From contig NZ_JABFHI010000007.1 in NCBI RefSeq assembly GCF_013112225.1, forward strand, positions 1 through 64,000: a stretch of DNA of 64,000 nt, read 5' to 3'. The translations under genes and the position numbers were made by a program. Source of the stretch: Vreelandella azerica. Lineage in GTDB: Bacteria > Pseudomonadota > Gammaproteobacteria > Pseudomonadales > Halomonadaceae. The notes under the pieces were generated by a model. The model made no database searches. It was not told the origin of the DNA and worked only from the letters and a program-made list of their open reading frames with translations. Positions 10,263-21,137 of the stretch are shown piece after piece; positions within the stretch are counted from its first letter, which is position 1; the number at the start of each line of letters is the position of its first letter.

Positions 10263-11120
10263 TCACGGCGATGTCATAAAGCAGCCAAGCGTAACCCGTT
10301 CCTGGCCTGCCAGGTCACACAGGCTTTCAACGTTTTCATAACCGGCACTTATGAATGCCTGACGCACGGCAGCTGCCTGGGTATAGCCATGCTCCAGCAG
10401 CAGATAGCCTTCCGGGTGCAGAAACCCTTGCGCAGATTTGATCAGATGGTGAAGGTCGGCCATGCCCTGCTCAGCCGCCACCAGCGCTGAACGCGGCTCG
10501 AAACGCACATCGCCCTGCTCAAGGTGAGGGTCGTTTTCGGCAATATAGGGAGGGTTAGCCACAATCAGATCAAAGCGGGCAGGTGCGGCTGTGCTGGCCA
10601 GTGCAGTAAACCAGTGGCTGCACACAAAGGTGGCGTTGGCGATACCCAGCCGTCGGGCATTGCCTTCGGCCAGTTCAACCGCCTCATGGCGGATATCCAC
10701 GCCCACCACCTGCCAGCCGGGGCGCTCACTGGCAAAGGCCAGCGCAATGGCGCCGGTGCCAGTGCCCATATCAAGCAACGCGCCTAACCCATGAGGCGCG
10801 CGCAGCAGGGCGGCTTCCACCAGGGTCTCGGTATCCGGGCGAGGAATCAATGTCTGGCGGGAAGTTGCCAACGCAAGCCCCCAGAACTCACGTTCTCCGG
10901 TCAGATAAGCGATAGGCTGCCCTTGTGCACGGGCAGCGACCAAGGCCGCAAAACGCGCCTGGTTCCAGGTATCACACGTCTGATCTCCCCAGGTGTACAG
11001 CCAGGTGCGTTCACGCCCCAGGCAATGGGCCAATAGCACTTCGGCATCCAGGCGGGGCGAAACCGACCCTGCGGCGCTCAGGCGCAGGCTTGCCTCAATC
11101 AGCAGCGCATCCAGGGTCAT
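10263..11120 (-). CDS. prmC: Peptide chain release factor N5-glutamine methyltransferase
   Basis: Methylates the Gln of the GGQ motif of RF1 and RF2. 285 residues with an N-terminal helical domain, SAM site [16 protein letters not shown] near 115, and the NPPYI catalytic motif near 187. Its ATG overlaps the prfA stop by four bases, the usual coupling of the enzyme with its substrate gene. Confidence 0.96.
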   Translation of the reverse strand: MTLDALLIEASLRLSAAGSVSPRLDAEVLLAHCLGRERTWLYTWGDQTCDTWNQARFAALVAARAQGQPIAYLTGEREFWGLALATSRQTLIPRPDTETLVEAALLRAPHGLGALLDMGTGTGAIALAFASERPGWQVVGVDIRHEAVELAEGNARRLGIANATFVCSHWFTALASTAAPARFDLIVANPPYIAENDPHLEQGDVRFEPRSALVAAEQGMADLHHLIKSAQGFLHPEGYLLLEHGYTQAAAVRQAFISAGYENVESLCDLAGQERVTLGCFMTSP

Positions 11121-12208
11121 TCGCCACCCTGTAGGGCCGAGAGCTGTTCAGCCTGGTATTCATGAATCAAGGGGTCAATCACATCGTCGAGCTGCTCGCC
11201 GCTGATCACTTCATTCAACTTGTAAAGCGTCAGGTTAATACGGTGGTCAGTAATCCGCCCCTGAGGATAGTTATAGGTACGGATACGTTCACTGCGATCA
11301 CCGGAGCCAACCAGTGAACGGCGCTCATCGGCCTGGGACTGACGCTGGGCGTCCTCGGCGCTCTGCTTGAGCCGCGCCGCTAGCAGCGACATGGCCTTGG
11401 CGCGGTTTTTGTGCTGGCTGCGCTCTTCCTGACACTCCACCACAACGCCAGTGGGCAGGTGGGTAATACGAATGGCAGAATCCGTGGTGTTGACGTGCTG
11501 CCCACCTGCCCCACTGGAGCGGAAGGTATCCACACGCAAATCGGCCGAATTGATATTGATATCGCCGACATCATCCACTTCCGGCATGACCGCCACGGTA
11601 CAGGCAGACGTGTGGATGCGCCCCTGGGATTCCGTTGCAGGCACACGTTGAACTCGGTGTGCGCCGGATTCAAACTTCAGGTTAGCGTAGACGCTATCCC
11701 CCTTGATACGCGAAATGATTTCCTTGTAGCCGCCCATTTCACCGTGACTGGCGCTGATCACCTCAACCTTCCAGCCGCGTTTTTCAGCATAGCGGGCGTA
11801 CATCCGAAACAGATCGCCCGCAAACAGTGCGGCTTCATCGCCCCCTGTGCCTGCACGAATTTCCAGAAACACGCCGCGGCCGTCGTCCGGATCTTTGGGC
11901 ACCAGCAGACGCTTGAGCTCAATTTCAAGCGCCTCCAGCTTGTCACGCCCTTCATACAGCTCCATTTCCGCCAGCTCACGCATGTCAGCGTCGCTGTCGC
12001 GCATCAGCTGTTCGGCAGCGTCGATATCACCTTCGATATCACGGTAGCGCTGCCAATGGGACACCAGGGCTTCCAGCTCAGAATACTCACGCGAATAATC
12101 GCGGAAGCGCTGCTGATCGTGAATCACATCAGGCTCTGATAACAGCAGCGACAGCTCTTCAAAACGTTCTACAAAACTATCCAGACGTTGGCGCAGCGAT
12201 TCTTTCAT
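11117..12208 (-). CDS. prfA: Peptide chain release factor 1
   Basis: RF1, 363 residues. The catalytic GGQ is in [15 protein letters not shown] (about 233) and the stop-codon recognition tripeptide of RF1 is PAT in RVPATESQG (about 186), which separates it from RF2 (SPF). Recognises UAA and UAG. ATGA overlap with the hemA stop upstream and with prmC downstream gives a tightly coupled hemA-prfA-prmC operon. Confidence 0.97.
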   Translation of the reverse strand: MKESLRQRLDSFVERFEELSLLLSEPDVIHDQQRFRDYSREYSELEALVSHWQRYRDIEGDIDAAEQLMRDSDADMRELAEMELYEGRDKLEALEIELKRLLVPKDPDDGRGVFLEIRAGTGGDEAALFAGDLFRMYARYAEKRGWKVEVISASHGEMGGYKEIISRIKGDSVYANLKFESGAHRVQRVPATESQGRIHTSACTVAVMPEVDDVGDININSADLRVDTFRSSGAGGQHVNTTDSAIRITHLPTGVVVECQEERSQHKNRAKAMSLLAARLKQSAEDAQRQSQADERRSLVGSGDRSERIRTYNYPQGRITDHRINLTLYKLNEVISGEQLDDVIDPLIHEYQAEQLSALQGGE

Positions 12209-13513
12209 GCGGGTGAATTATCCTTCTGGCGGCGCTTGGCGGCAGGTGGGGTTTCAAAAGCGGCTTTGGCCGGCAGCAATAAACGCGGTGCAGCGGCCAG
12301 CAGGGCATGCTCCTCGACAGAGGCAGCATCACGGATCGACTGGGTCGGCTGGTGCATCAAGCGATTGGCCAGCTGATGGGCCAGACGCTCAACCACAGCA
12401 GCAGGGTCTTCACCGCGGGCCAGGCGTTCCAGCGCCTGATCCCGTGTCATATCACGCAGTGATTCACCGTGCTGGCGATATTCACGAATCAGGTGGCCGC
12501 CAAGACGCACCCGGCGTTCATGCTGCCAGCTACTGACACCGTGTTCGATCAACGATTCGGCCTGATCTGCCGCCACCTGACGATGGCGACGATTTTCCTC
12601 AATCACTTCTTCCAGATCGTCCACGGTATACAGAAATACATCCGCGAGTTCGCCCACTTCTGGCTCGATATCCCGTGGTACGGCTATATCCACCATGAAG
12701 ACAGGGCGGTGACGACGTTTCTTCAGGGCGCGCTCCATCATGCCCTTACCCACAATCGGCAAGGGCGCGGCGGTGGAGGAAATCACAATATCAGCGTGTT
12801 CCAGCGCATCGGGAATTTCCGACAGCGTGATGGCACTGCCTCCAAGCGCAGCCGAACCCCCTCAGCCCGCTCGCGGGTGCGGTTGGCGACGGTCAGCTGG
12901 CGCACCCCGGCTTCACTCAAGTGGCGGGCCACCAGCTCAATGGTTTCGCCCGCACCAATGAGCAGCGCCCGTGAACGGCTGAAATCATCAAAGATGCGGC
13001 TGGCCATGCTCACCGCTGCATAGGCCACCGAAACCGGGTTCTTACCGATCCCGGTTTCGGTGCGCACCTGTTTGGCGACGGCAAAAGTGTGTTGAAACAG
13101 GCGCTCAAGTTCGCCCCCAACCCACGCGCATCGCGCGCCTGCTGGTAGGCATCTTTGAGCTGGCCCAGAATCTGCGGTTCACCCAGCACCATGGAATCCA
13201 GCCCCACGGCCACGCGCATCAAATGACGCGCTGCATCACCATCCAGATAATGATAGGCGCAGCGCGCCAGTTCATCGACATGCAGGTTGTGAAAGCGTCC
13301 TAGCCATTTAAGTACGGTTTGCTCGCCAGCAGCGTCTGTCACACAGTAGAGCTCGGTGCGATTGCACGTCGATAACACCGCCGCCTCACTAATTTGTGGC
13401 AGACTACGCAATTCCTCCAGCGCACGTTCAAGCTGCGCCGGCGTGAAAGCGACCTGCTCGCGCACGGCAACCGTGGCGGTACGATGATTAATTCCCAAGG
13501 CAAGAAGCGTCAT
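12205..13513 (-). CDS. hemA: Glutamyl-tRNA reductase HemA (two indels)
   Basis: First enzyme of the C5 route to 5-aminolevulinate for heme. Restored length about 436 residues. ATG 13513 begins [20 protein letters not shown]; the catalytic Cys is in [20 protein letters not shown] and the NADP-binding [13 protein letters not shown] follow, then [14 protein letters not shown] and [13 protein letters not shown]. The frame slips at two C runs of five bases, 13114-13118 and 12857-12861; a sixth base at each restores [14 protein letters not shown] and [16 protein letters not shown]. The enzyme is essential when no other ALA route exists, so error is the likely cause. It faces the TPR lipoprotein gene divergently. 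Confidence 0.92.
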
Positions 13514-13684
13514 GCGTTGTGCGTCTTCGCTAGTGTGTCGGTCTGAAACGTGAGATGGATGCTTGCTGATGCAAAATATTGAGGCAATGATTCTAGCACA
13601 ATCCACCCTCAACAGGCCCATACCACTTTGCCATCTTCCTGCAAGCCGCTATGCTGGACATCCGGCCAACGAATCGAGGGATGC

Positions 13685-15453
13685 ATGCCACGCTTAAGTG
13701 CTGTTCAACACACCCCATTTCCCGCCATGGCCATTGTTCTTATAACAATGCTGATGCTGGGAGGTTGTCAGCTGGTCGCCACCCCGTCCAGCTCGTCTTC
13801 TTTACCGTGACCGATGACGACCCATTGCAAAACGCGCCGCCTATCACCCAAGGCCTTGATGCTGAAGGCCTAAGCCTGTTGCTTGGCGCCGAACTGGCTG
13901 CTCAGCGTGGCGACTACCAGCGGGCAAGCCAGGGCTACCTGGATGCCACCCAGCGCTATCCTGTCGCTGCTCTGGCCGAACGCGCCACCTTTACTGCGCG
14001 TTACAGTGATGCCCCCGAGCTTCTGCTCACCGCTACCCGCCGCTGGCAGGCACTGGCCCCAGATACCACTGCGCCGAACCGTTTGCTGGCCGCTATTGCC
14101 CTGCAGCAAGGGCAGTGGGTTGAAAGCCTTGAACAGCGCCTGGCCATTACCCAGGCGGGAGAAGACACCGACCTGACCGCTCTTGCGGAATTTGCCATCG
14201 CTGAAAACGGCCCTCTTCCTGACCTGCTTGAGCGCCTGCGCGCCTATGTATCCACACAGGACGCCGCAAGCCTGCAAAGCGATCCTCTGATTGCGACCGC
14301 CCTGCTAGAAATCGCCTTGGGCGATACCCATGCGGCTGAAGCCAATCTGCAGGCCGCCAGGGCACAGGGTGGCAATGGCCGCACACTGTGGTTGGCCGTT
14401 GCGCGCCTGGGGCTGGAAACCCAAAACTACACAAAGGCACGTCAGGCCGCCCGTCAGGGGCTTGCCGATAACCCGGAAGATGTCCGCTTCATTCTGTTGC
14501 TGGCTCAAGCGGAAATTCGCCTGGGAAATATCGACGCTGCACAGCAACAAACCGATCAGCTGCTTGAAAATCATCAAGGCGGTGATGAACTGCGCCTGGC
14601 GCTCTCCCAGCTTTATCTGGATGAAGGCTATCCCGAACCCGCTCAACAATTGCTGCAACCTTTTATAGGCCAACCGCAAAACCCGGATCGTGTCTATATT
14701 CTGCTGGGCGAAATCGCCCTGGCCGAGCAGGAAATTGATAACGCCCTGCTTTATTTCCGCCAGGTTGGCGAAGGTGATGACTTCATCCCTGCCCGTGCCC
14801 GAGCGGCTGGCATGTTGATCGACAACCAGCGCCTTCTGGATGCCCGGGCGTTTCTGCGCATTGAGCGCATGGCGCATGATGAGTATTACAACAGCCTGTT
14901 GACGCTGGAAATACAGCTGCTTGATGAATATGGCCAGAGCCAGGAAGCCGACCAGCTGCTTGACCGCGAACTGGCCCGCACGCCGGATGACAGCACCTTG
15001 TTATATCAACGCGCCATGCGAGCCTGGGAAGCCGGTGACCTGGAGCAGATGGAAGCAGACCTCAAGCGTCTGCTGGCCAATGAGCCGGACAATGCCAATG
15101 CATTGAACGCCCTAGGCTATACGCTGGCAGATAAAAACCTTGATGGACGCCTTGACGAAGCCCAGCGTCTGATTGAACGTGCCTACGAACTGGCGCCCAA
15201 TGACCCTGCCGTACTGGATAGCATGGGCTGGGTCTATTACCGCCAGGGCCAACCTCAACGCGCACTTGACTGGCTAGAGCGCGCTTTTGCGGCCATGCCA
15301 GATCAGGAAATAGCCGCTCATCTGGCTGAAGTACTGCATGCACTAGGCCGCAGCGAAGAAGCCCGTGAACTAATCGACGCCCTGATGCGTCAGACCAGCG
15401 AGCACCCTGCTATTGATGAACTGTTGGAGCGGCTGCCCAGCCTGGCACCCTGA
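13685..15453 (+). CDS. TPR-repeat lipoprotein (one indel near the N-terminus)
   Basis: About 589 residues. The ATG at 13685 follows GAGGG and starts MPRLSAVQH, leading into a lipoprotein signal peptide (AIVLITMLMLGGC, lipobox LGGC). The frame slips at about 13800-13810, after the Ser-rich linker, and continues as TVTDDDPLQNAPPITQG to the end. The body is a chain of helical TPR-like repeats; the clearest are at the C-terminus (NALNALGYTLADK ... AVLDSMGWVYYRQGQPQRAL). Such proteins lie upstream of lolB in many gammaproteobacteria and are thought to be outer-membrane scaffold lipoproteins. No enzymatic motif is visible. Confidence 0.82.
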
Positions 15454-15546
15454 TATTTACACCATAGGGCTTACACTACTGGGCTTACCTCGCTGATTTG
15501 TCCACACGCTCTCTGCCCACACGCTACTTTTTTGAATGGAGTCAAG

Positions 15547-16188
15547 ATGCCTACCCTCGCCATCCCGCACATCCTGCGCCGCTTTTCACCCAGCGGCTTC
15601 ACCACCATCATGCTGTCGCTTGCCCTGCTCACTGGTTGCGCCACATCAACACCTGTCGATGATGGCAGCCGCCAGTCCGGCCAGTGGGAATCCCAGCAAG
15701 CATCACTGGAGGCCCTGGAAACCTGGAAGCTGGCCGGCAAGGCAGGCTTGCGCTCCCCTGAAGAAAACACCAGCGCCAACCTCGACTGGAACCAGTACCC
15801 GCATTACTTTCGCCTGCTGGTCAGCGGCCCCTTTGGTGGTGGGCGCACCGTACTTGAAGGCCGCGAAGGACGCTTCAACCTGACCAACAACGAAGGACGC
15901 TTTGAAGCTGAATCCCCCGAAGCCTTGATGGAAAAGCAGCTGGGCTGGTCGCTGCCCGTCAGTGCCATGCCCTTCTGGGTGCGTGGCCTGCCGGATGAAG
16001 AGCGTAGTTATCAGCTCGAAACCGACGAACTTGGCTTCCCCAGCCACCTGACCCAGGACGGCTGGACGATTGACTATCGCGACTGGGAACGCGTCGATAA
16101 CCTCTGGCTGCCCCGCCGTCTGGTCATGGAGTATGACGAGGTGAGAATTACCCTGGTGATCAATCAATGGCAACCGGATAGCCAATAA
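15547..16188 (+). CDS. lolB: Outer-membrane lipoprotein insertion protein LolB
   Basis: 213 residues with a lipoprotein signal (MLSLALLTGCATS). LolB accepts lipoproteins from LolA and places them in the outer membrane. The family features WKLAGKAGLRSPEENTSANL near residue 60 and the half-barrel strands that follow are present. ATG 15547 is chosen over an in-frame ATG at 15532 because GGAG lies just before it. It precedes ispE by eleven bases, the standard lolB-ispE-prs order. Confidence 0.92.
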   Translation: MPTLAIPHILRRFSPSGFTTIMLSLALLTGCATSTPVDDGSRQSGQWESQQASLEALETWKLAGKAGLRSPEENTSANLDWNQYPHYFRLLVSGPFGGGRTVLEGREGRFNLTNNEGRFEAESPEALMEKQLGWSLPVSAMPFWVRGLPDEERSYQLETDELGFPSHLTQDGWTIDYRDWERVDNLWLPRRLVMEYDEVRITLVINQWQPDSQ

Positions 16189-16198
16189 GGGCCCCAGC

Positions 16199-17072
16199 AT
16201 GCAAGTATCTCCCCAGCAGCTGCCGCACACACTCTGAGGCTCCCCGCCCCGGCCAAGCTTAATCGGCTATTGAATATTGTTGGCCAGCGTGCGGATGGCT
16301 ATCACGAGTTACAGACCCTGTTCCAGCTGATTGACCTGTGCGATACGCTGACTTTCACGCTGCGCCAGGATGGCCAGCTGGTACTGCGCGATGATCTTGA
16401 TGACATCGCCAGCGAGGACAATCTGGTGATGCGCGCCGCCCGTCTGTTACAAGACACCACGGGCTGCCCCCTTGGCGCTACCCTGGCCATTGAAGAAAAA
16501 CACTGCCCATGGGAGGTGGCCTGGGAGGCGGTAGCTCAAACGCCGCCACCACCCTGGTCGGCCTTAACCAGCTGTGGCAACTCGGCCTTTCTCCTGATCA
16601 GCTTGCCGAGCTGGGTTTGAGGCTGGGCGCCGATGTGCCAGTCTTCATACATGGCACCAGCGCCTGGGCAGAAGGGGTTGGCGAACGGCTCACCCCGGTC
16701 ACTCTGGATACGCCCTGGTTTGTGGTCATTCACCCCGGGGTCAGCGTTTCAACGCCTGAGGTGTTCAAGGATCCACAATTGACACGCAACACGCCGCCTA
16801 TTACCATGGCGCGCGCATTGCAGGGGGAGCGTCGTCATGGCGCAATGACTGTGAAGCCGTGGTTACTCGGGCTTATCCGCCAATTGCGGCAGCCATCGAG
16901 TGGCTTGGAGGCTTCGCAGACACGTTTGACCGGCACGGGCGCCTGTATTTTTGCCGGTTTTACGCACCAGGCAGAGGCGGCTGATGTTGCCAACAAGGCA
17001 CTTGAGCATTGGCCCGCTTGGGTAGCTAAAGGGCTGAATCGCTCTCCTCTCCATGTTGCTCTGGGTGACTGA
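16199..17072 (+). CDS. ispE: 4-diphosphocytidyl-2-C-methyl-D-erythritol kinase (several indels)
   Basis: GHMP kinase of the MEP isoprenoid pathway. Landmarks: PAPAKLNRLLNIVGQRADGYH at the N-terminus, the ATP loop PMGGGLGGGSSNAATTL, and RLTGTGACIFAGF near the end. Four slips are needed: one missing base near 16230, one in CCC 16506-16508, one in GGGGG 16823-16827, and one extra base near 16915; between the last two the correct frame reads NDCEAVVTRAYPPIAAAIEW. Restored length is about 291 residues. IspE is essential where MEP is the only route, so these are probably consensus errors. Confidence 0.88.
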
Positions 17073-17152
17073 ACGCACCCTGTGCTGAATCTGGCACTGA
17101 TATTGCTGATACCGGTCGAATGATTTCTGGCCAGTCAAGCAGTTCATCCTGC

Positions 17153-17227
17153 TGGGGTATCGCCAAGTGGTAAGGCACCGGTTTTTGGTATCGGCATTCC
17201 CAGGTTCGAATCCTGGTACCCCAGCCA
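17153..17227 (+). tRNA. tRNA-Gln (anticodon TTG)
   Basis: 75-nt cloverleaf with acceptor TGGGGTA/TACCCCA, anticodon loop TTTTGGT carrying TTG, T-loop GGTTCGAATCC and encoded GCCA end. It sits between ispE and prs, a position kept across gammaproteobacteria. Confidence 0.95.
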
Positions 17228-17285
17228 ACTCAGCATTAAATGGCGTTCTCTCCCACGAATCTCAACACTGCAAAGGTGGCTGCGC

Positions 17286-18227
17286 GTGTCAAAATTGATG
17301 GTTTTCGCCGGGAACGCCAATCCCGAGCTCGCTCGTAAGGTTGCTGACAGCCTTGACAGCCGCATGGGGAATGCGACAGTAGGACAGTTCAGCGACGGTG
17401 AAATCGCGGTTGAAATCAACGAAAACGTGCGCGGTAAGGATGCTTTCATCCTGCAGTCTACCTGTGCACCGACCAATGACAACCTGATGGAAATGATCCT
17501 GATGGTGGATGCCCTGCGCCGCGCTTCGGCAACGCGTATCACGGCGGTAATGCCCTACTTTGGCTACGCCCGTCAGGATCGCCGGGTACGCTCCGCTCGG
17601 GTTCCCATCTCGGCCAAGGTCGTGGCTGACATGATGGTCAAAGCGGGCGTGGATCGCGTCATGACCATGGATCTACACGCCGACCAGATTCAGGGGTTCT
17701 TCGACGTGCCAGTCGACAACGTCTACGGCTCACCCATCCTGCTTGATGACATCGAACGCCAGAATTACAGCGATCTCGTAGTTGTCTCACCGGATGTGGG
17801 CGGCGTTGTACGCGCCCGTGCCATCGCCAAGCAGCTGAATGCTGATCTGGCGATTATTGACAAGCGTCGTCCCCAGGCCAATCAGGCCCAGGTCATGCAC
17901 ATCATTGGCGAAATTGAAGGTCGCACCTGTGTCGTCGTTGACGACATGATTGATACAGCGGGAACGTTGTGCAAAGCTGGTGAGGCCCTTAAAGACCACG
18001 GCGCCAAGCGCGTGGTCGCCTACGCGACTCACCCCATTCTTTCCGGACCGGCGGTCGACAACATCGTCAATTCCGTGCTGGATGAAGTGGTAGTGACCGA
18101 CACTATCCCGCTTTCAGATACCGCACGCCGCAGCGGTCGCATCCGCCAGCTCAGCGTTGCCGGCCTGATTGCGGAAGCCATTCGTCGGGTGAGTAACGAA
18201 GAATCTGTCAGCGCCATGTTCCACTGA
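17286..18227 (+). CDS. prs: Ribose-phosphate pyrophosphokinase (PRPP synthetase)
   Basis: Makes PRPP from ribose-5-phosphate and ATP for nucleotide, His and Trp synthesis. 313 residues starting at GTG 17286 after AAGGTGG. Motifs: [16 protein letters not shown] (ATP flexible loop), the [12 protein letters not shown] divalent-metal motif, and the PRPP-binding [12 protein letters not shown]. Full family length. Confidence 0.97.
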   Translation: MSKLMVFAGNANPELARKVADSLDSRMGNATVGQFSDGEIAVEINENVRGKDAFILQSTCAPTNDNLMEMILMVDALRRASATRITAVMPYFGYARQDRRVRSARVPISAKVVADMMVKAGVDRVMTMDLHADQIQGFFDVPVDNVYGSPILLDDIERQNYSDLVVVSPDVGGVVRARAIAKQLNADLAIIDKRRPQANQAQVMHIIGEIEGRTCVVVDDMIDTAGTLCKAGEALKDHGAKRVVAYATHPILSGPAVDNIVNSVLDEVVVTDTIPLSDTARRSGRIRQLSVAGLIAEAIRRVSNEESVSAMFH

Positions 18228-18274
18228 TGTGAGCATCAGCGCCTGACATACACGGCTCTATTGCAGAGCTTCTG

Positions 18275-18311
18275 GGAACGCTGTCGTCTGGTCGCGGGCG
18301 GCAGCGTTTCC
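18275..18311 (+). promoter_or_regulatory. Leader stem-loop upstream of rplY
   Basis: GGAACGCTG pairs with CAGCGTTTCC (one bulged base) across an 18-base GC-rich loop, ending 25 bases before the rplY ATG. There is no U tract, so it could be a weak terminator of prs or an RNA element in the rplY leader. L25-type proteins bind a 5S rRNA loop, but I see no clear mimic. Confidence 0.35.
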
Positions 18312-18336
18312 TTACTTTAACCAAGAGGCAACAAAC

Positions 18337-18990
18337 ATGTCCGATTTTATCCTTAACGCCGATATTCGCCACGACCTGGGGAAAGGTGCGAGCCGCCGCC
18401 TGCGTCGTGCGAATCAGCAGGTTCCTGCCGTTGTATACGGTGGCACTCAGGAGCCGCAGTCGATTTCGGTTGAAAAAACCGCTTTTTACAAAGCTATCGA
18501 AGATGAGTCCTTCTTCTCTTCAGTCATCACGCTAGTGATTGAAGGCAAGAAGCAGCAGGTCGTTGTGCGTGACCTGCAGCGCCATCCGTTCAAGCCCCTG
18601 CTGACTCACGCTGACTTCCTGCGCGTTGATGCTACCCATGAAATCACCATGAACGTGCCGCTGCACGTGGCTGGCGAAGACACTTGTGTAGGCATCAAGG
18701 ATCAGGACGGCGAACTCCACGTCCTGGCCAACGAAGTGGCCATCAGCTGCCTGCCGAAGGACCTGCCTGACTACCTGGAAATTGACATTTCCGCGGTTGA
18801 GGTTGGCACGACGCTGCACCTGTCTGACCTGACCCTGCCAGCGGGCGTTACTTCTGTTGATCTGTCCCACGGCGAAGATCACGATAACGCCATCCTTAGC
18901 GTTACCAAGATGAAAGTCCGTGGTAGCGATGATGATGATGAAGAAAGCGACAGCGAAGGTGAAAGCACTGAAGGCGATAACGCTGAATAA
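18337..18990 (+). CDS. rplY: 50S ribosomal protein L25/Ctc
   Basis: 217-residue long form (Ctc/TL5 type) of the 5S rRNA-binding protein: N-terminal L25 domain ([22 protein letters not shown] ... [20 protein letters not shown]) plus the C-terminal beta domain. It ends in a strongly acidic tail of about 25 residues ([17 protein letters not shown]), consistent with an acid-rich halophile proteome. GAGG lies upstream of the ATG. Followed by a strong terminator. Confidence 0.95.
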   Translation: MSDFILNADIRHDLGKGASRRLRRANQQVPAVVYGGTQEPQSISVEKTAFYKAIEDESFFSSVITLVIEGKKQQVVVRDLQRHPFKPLLTHADFLRVDATHEITMNVPLHVAGEDTCVGIKDQDGELHVLANEVAISCLPKDLPDYLEIDISAVEVGTTLHLSDLTLPAGVTSVDLSHGEDHDNAILSVTKMKVRGSDDDDEESDSEGESTEGDNAE

Positions 18991-19036
18991 GCGCTTGCTG
19001 GGGCCATGCCCACCATGGCCCCTTTTCAGTATCATG

Positions 19037-19066
19037 ATCAAGCGCCTCTGGCGCTTGATTTTTTTT
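19037..19066 (+). terminator. Rho-independent terminator after rplY
   Basis: Perfect 10-bp stem ATCAAGCGCC/GGCGCTTGAT with a TCT loop followed by a run of T. It lies between rplY and pth. Confidence 0.93.
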
Positions 19067-19108
19067 GCCGTCTGGACAGCCCCCACCTAACGCTATGAGG
19101 TACTAAGG

Positions 19109-19702
19109 ATGAGCCACGTATCGGCCTTGATCGGCCTGGGCAACCCTGGCCCCGAGTATGCTGCCACGCGCCACAATGCAGGCGCCTGGGCAGTCGAAGC
19201 AGTGGCCCGTGCGGCCAACGCCCAACTGCGCCCGGATAAGAAGTTTCTCGGCCTTTATGCCAAGGTCAACTTTTCTGGCCATACGCTACACCTGCTTAAT
19301 CCAACGACCTTTATGAACCGCAGTGGCGCTTCAGTAGCCGCTCTCTGTCAGTTTTTCAAGCTTTCACCTGAACAGCTTCTGATTGCCCATGACGAACTCG
19401 ACCTGCCTGCCGGGCAGGCGCGCTACAAGACCGGCGGTGGCCACGGCGGCCACAACGGCTTGCGCGATATTATCAGTGCCCTGGGCAATCAAAAGCAGTT
19501 TCACCGTTTACGTATTGGCGTTGGCCATCCGGGTAGCGCCAACCAGGTCGTCAACTACGTGCTGGGGCGCCCGGGTAAAAGCGAGCAATTAGCCATTGAA
19601 CAAGCGCTTGATGAATGCCTGGCCACCCTGCCGCTGGCGCTTGGCGGTGATTGGGCCAATGCCATGAATCGCCAGCATCGTTTTTCGGCGGTACCCGAAT
19701 GA
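19109..19702 (+). CDS. pth: Peptidyl-tRNA hydrolase
   Basis: Recycles peptidyl-tRNA dropped from ribosomes. 197 residues with GLGNPGPEYAATRHNAG (catalytic His in RHNAG), NPTTFMNRSG, HDELDLPAG and GGGHGGHNGLRDI. Standard order prs-rplY-pth-ychF. Confidence 0.97.
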   Translation: MSHVSALIGLGNPGPEYAATRHNAGAWAVEAVARAANAQLRPDKKFLGLYAKVNFSGHTLHLLNPTTFMNRSGASVAALCQFFKLSPEQLLIAHDELDLPAGQARYKTGGGHGGHNGLRDIISALGNQKQFHRLRIGVGHPGSANQVVNYVLGRPGKSEQLAIEQALDECLATLPLALGGDWANAMNRQHRFSAVPE

Positions 19703-19817
19703 CGCCTTGATGGCAGGCGCTGCTTAGCGTATTCAGCGATGTCGCGTAGAATGCCTGGCAAACCGTCTTATTGACTGCTTTTCAACTTACTTCATCGAAC
19801 ACTTTCAGGAAACACTC

Positions 19818-20909
19818 ATGGGCTTTAACTGCGGTATCGTCGGCCTGCCGAACGTCGGCAAATCCACCTTGTTCAATGCGCTTACCAAATCTGGCATTGA
19901 TGCAGAAAACTTCCCGTTCTGCACCATTGAGCCCAACGTCGGTATCGTCCCCATGCCGGACCCACGGCTCGACAAGCTCGCAGAGATTGTCAAACCCCAG
20001 AAAGTCATTCCGACGACCATGGAGTTTGTCGATATAGCAGGGCTGGTGGCAGGCGCCTCCAAAGGCGAAGGCCTGGGCAACAAGTTTCTCGCCAACATCC
20101 GTGAAACTCAGGCCATTGCCCATGTGGTGCGCTGCTTTGATAACGATAACGTCATTCACGTTGCCAACCAGATTGACCCTCGGGCCGATATTGAAACCAT
20201 CAACCTTGAGCTCGCCCTGGCCGATCTGGATACGGTCGAAAAGGCCAGCCAGCGGCTGGTGCGCGTGGTAAAAGGCGGCGACAAGGATGCCATCGCCACC
20301 AAAGCCGTGCTGGACAAGATTCAGCCGCATCTGGCCGAAGGCATGCCACTGCGTAGCTTCGGGCTCAGCGATGATGAAAAGCAACAGGTCAAAAGTTTTG
20401 GCTTTCTGACCCTCAAGCCCACCATGTACATTGCCAACGTCAATGAAGACGGCTTTGATAACAACCCCTATCTTGATGTGGTCAATGACATTGCCGCTGA
20501 AGAAGGCGCCGTCGTTGTGCCGGTATGCAACCAGATCGAAGCGGAAATCGCCGAACTCGACGACGATGAACGCGCCATGTTCCTGGACGAGATCGGCATG
20601 TCCGAGCCTGGCCTTGACCGAGTCATTCGCGCCGGTTACGCCCTCTTGGGCCTGCAGACCTACTTTACCGCCGGCGTGAAAGAAGTACGCGCCTGGACAG
20701 TCAAGGAAGGTGCCAGCGCACCCGAAGCGGCGGGCGTCATTCACACCGATTTCCAGAAAGGCTTTATCCGTGCTGAAGTAATCGCCTATGACGATTTTGT
20801 CACCCTGGGTGGCGAACAGGGCGCCAAGGATGCAGGCAAATGGCGCCTGGAAGGCAAGGAATATATCGTCAAGGATGGTGATGTGATCCACTTCCGCTTC
20901 AACGTTTAG
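19818..20909 (+). CDS. ychF: Ribosome-binding ATPase YchF/OLA1
   Basis: 363-residue Obg-like P-loop protein. G1 [14 protein letters not shown] near residue 9, G3 [16 protein letters not shown], and a C-terminal TGS domain ([13 protein letters not shown]). The usual G4 NKxD is replaced by NVNE (about residue 203), which gives the family its ATP preference. AGGAAA precedes the ATG. Family roles include ribosome and 50S interaction and oxidative-stress response. Confidence 0.96.
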   Translation: MGFNCGIVGLPNVGKSTLFNALTKSGIDAENFPFCTIEPNVGIVPMPDPRLDKLAEIVKPQKVIPTTMEFVDIAGLVAGASKGEGLGNKFLANIRETQAIAHVVRCFDNDNVIHVANQIDPRADIETINLELALADLDTVEKASQRLVRVVKGGDKDAIATKAVLDKIQPHLAEGMPLRSFGLSDDEKQQVKSFGFLTLKPTMYIANVNEDGFDNNPYLDVVNDIAAEEGAVVVPVCNQIEAEIAELDDDERAMFLDEIGMSEPGLDRVIRAGYALLGLQTYFTAGVKEVRAWTVKEGASAPEAAGVIHTDFQKGFIRAEVIAYDDFVTLGGEQGAKDAGKWRLEGKEYIVKDGDVIHFRFNV

Positions 20910-20987
20910 ACGGCCATCCTGCCTGGCACAAGACGGAAAAGACTTGACGCCGATAGAAATGCTGAGTAATATCCGCCTCCGTTGAAT

Positions 20988-21064
20988 GGCTACGTAGCTC
21001 AGCTGGTTAGAGCACATCACTCATAATGATGGGGTCCCCTGTTCAAATCAGGGCGTAGCCACCA
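20988..21064 (+). tRNA. tRNA-Met (anticodon CAT)
   Basis: 77-nt cloverleaf, acceptor GGCTACG/CGTAGCC, anticodon loop CTCATAA carrying CAT, encoded ACCA end. The paired first base (G-C) and D-arm indicate elongator rather than initiator tRNA; tRNA-Ile2, which also has a CAT gene anticodon, is an alternative. Confidence 0.9.
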
Positions 21065-21076
21065 TATTCCAGAAAG

Positions 21077-21118
21077 CCCGCTGAAATTTCAGTTTACTGA
21101 AACGCAAGCGGGTTTTTT
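21077..21118 (+). terminator. Terminator after tRNA-Met
   Basis: CCCGCT/AGCGGG outer stem with an inner TTTCAGT/ACTGAAA stem and a final T6 run. It also faces the end of apeB. Confidence 0.85.
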
Positions 21119-21137
21119 GTGTCGGCAGAAAGCGTTA

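Noticed and set aside
12205..13513. hemA as a pseudogene in three pieces
   Set aside because: Both breaks are at C5 runs, the whole protein is otherwise conserved, and the enzyme is needed for heme; sequencing error explains it better.
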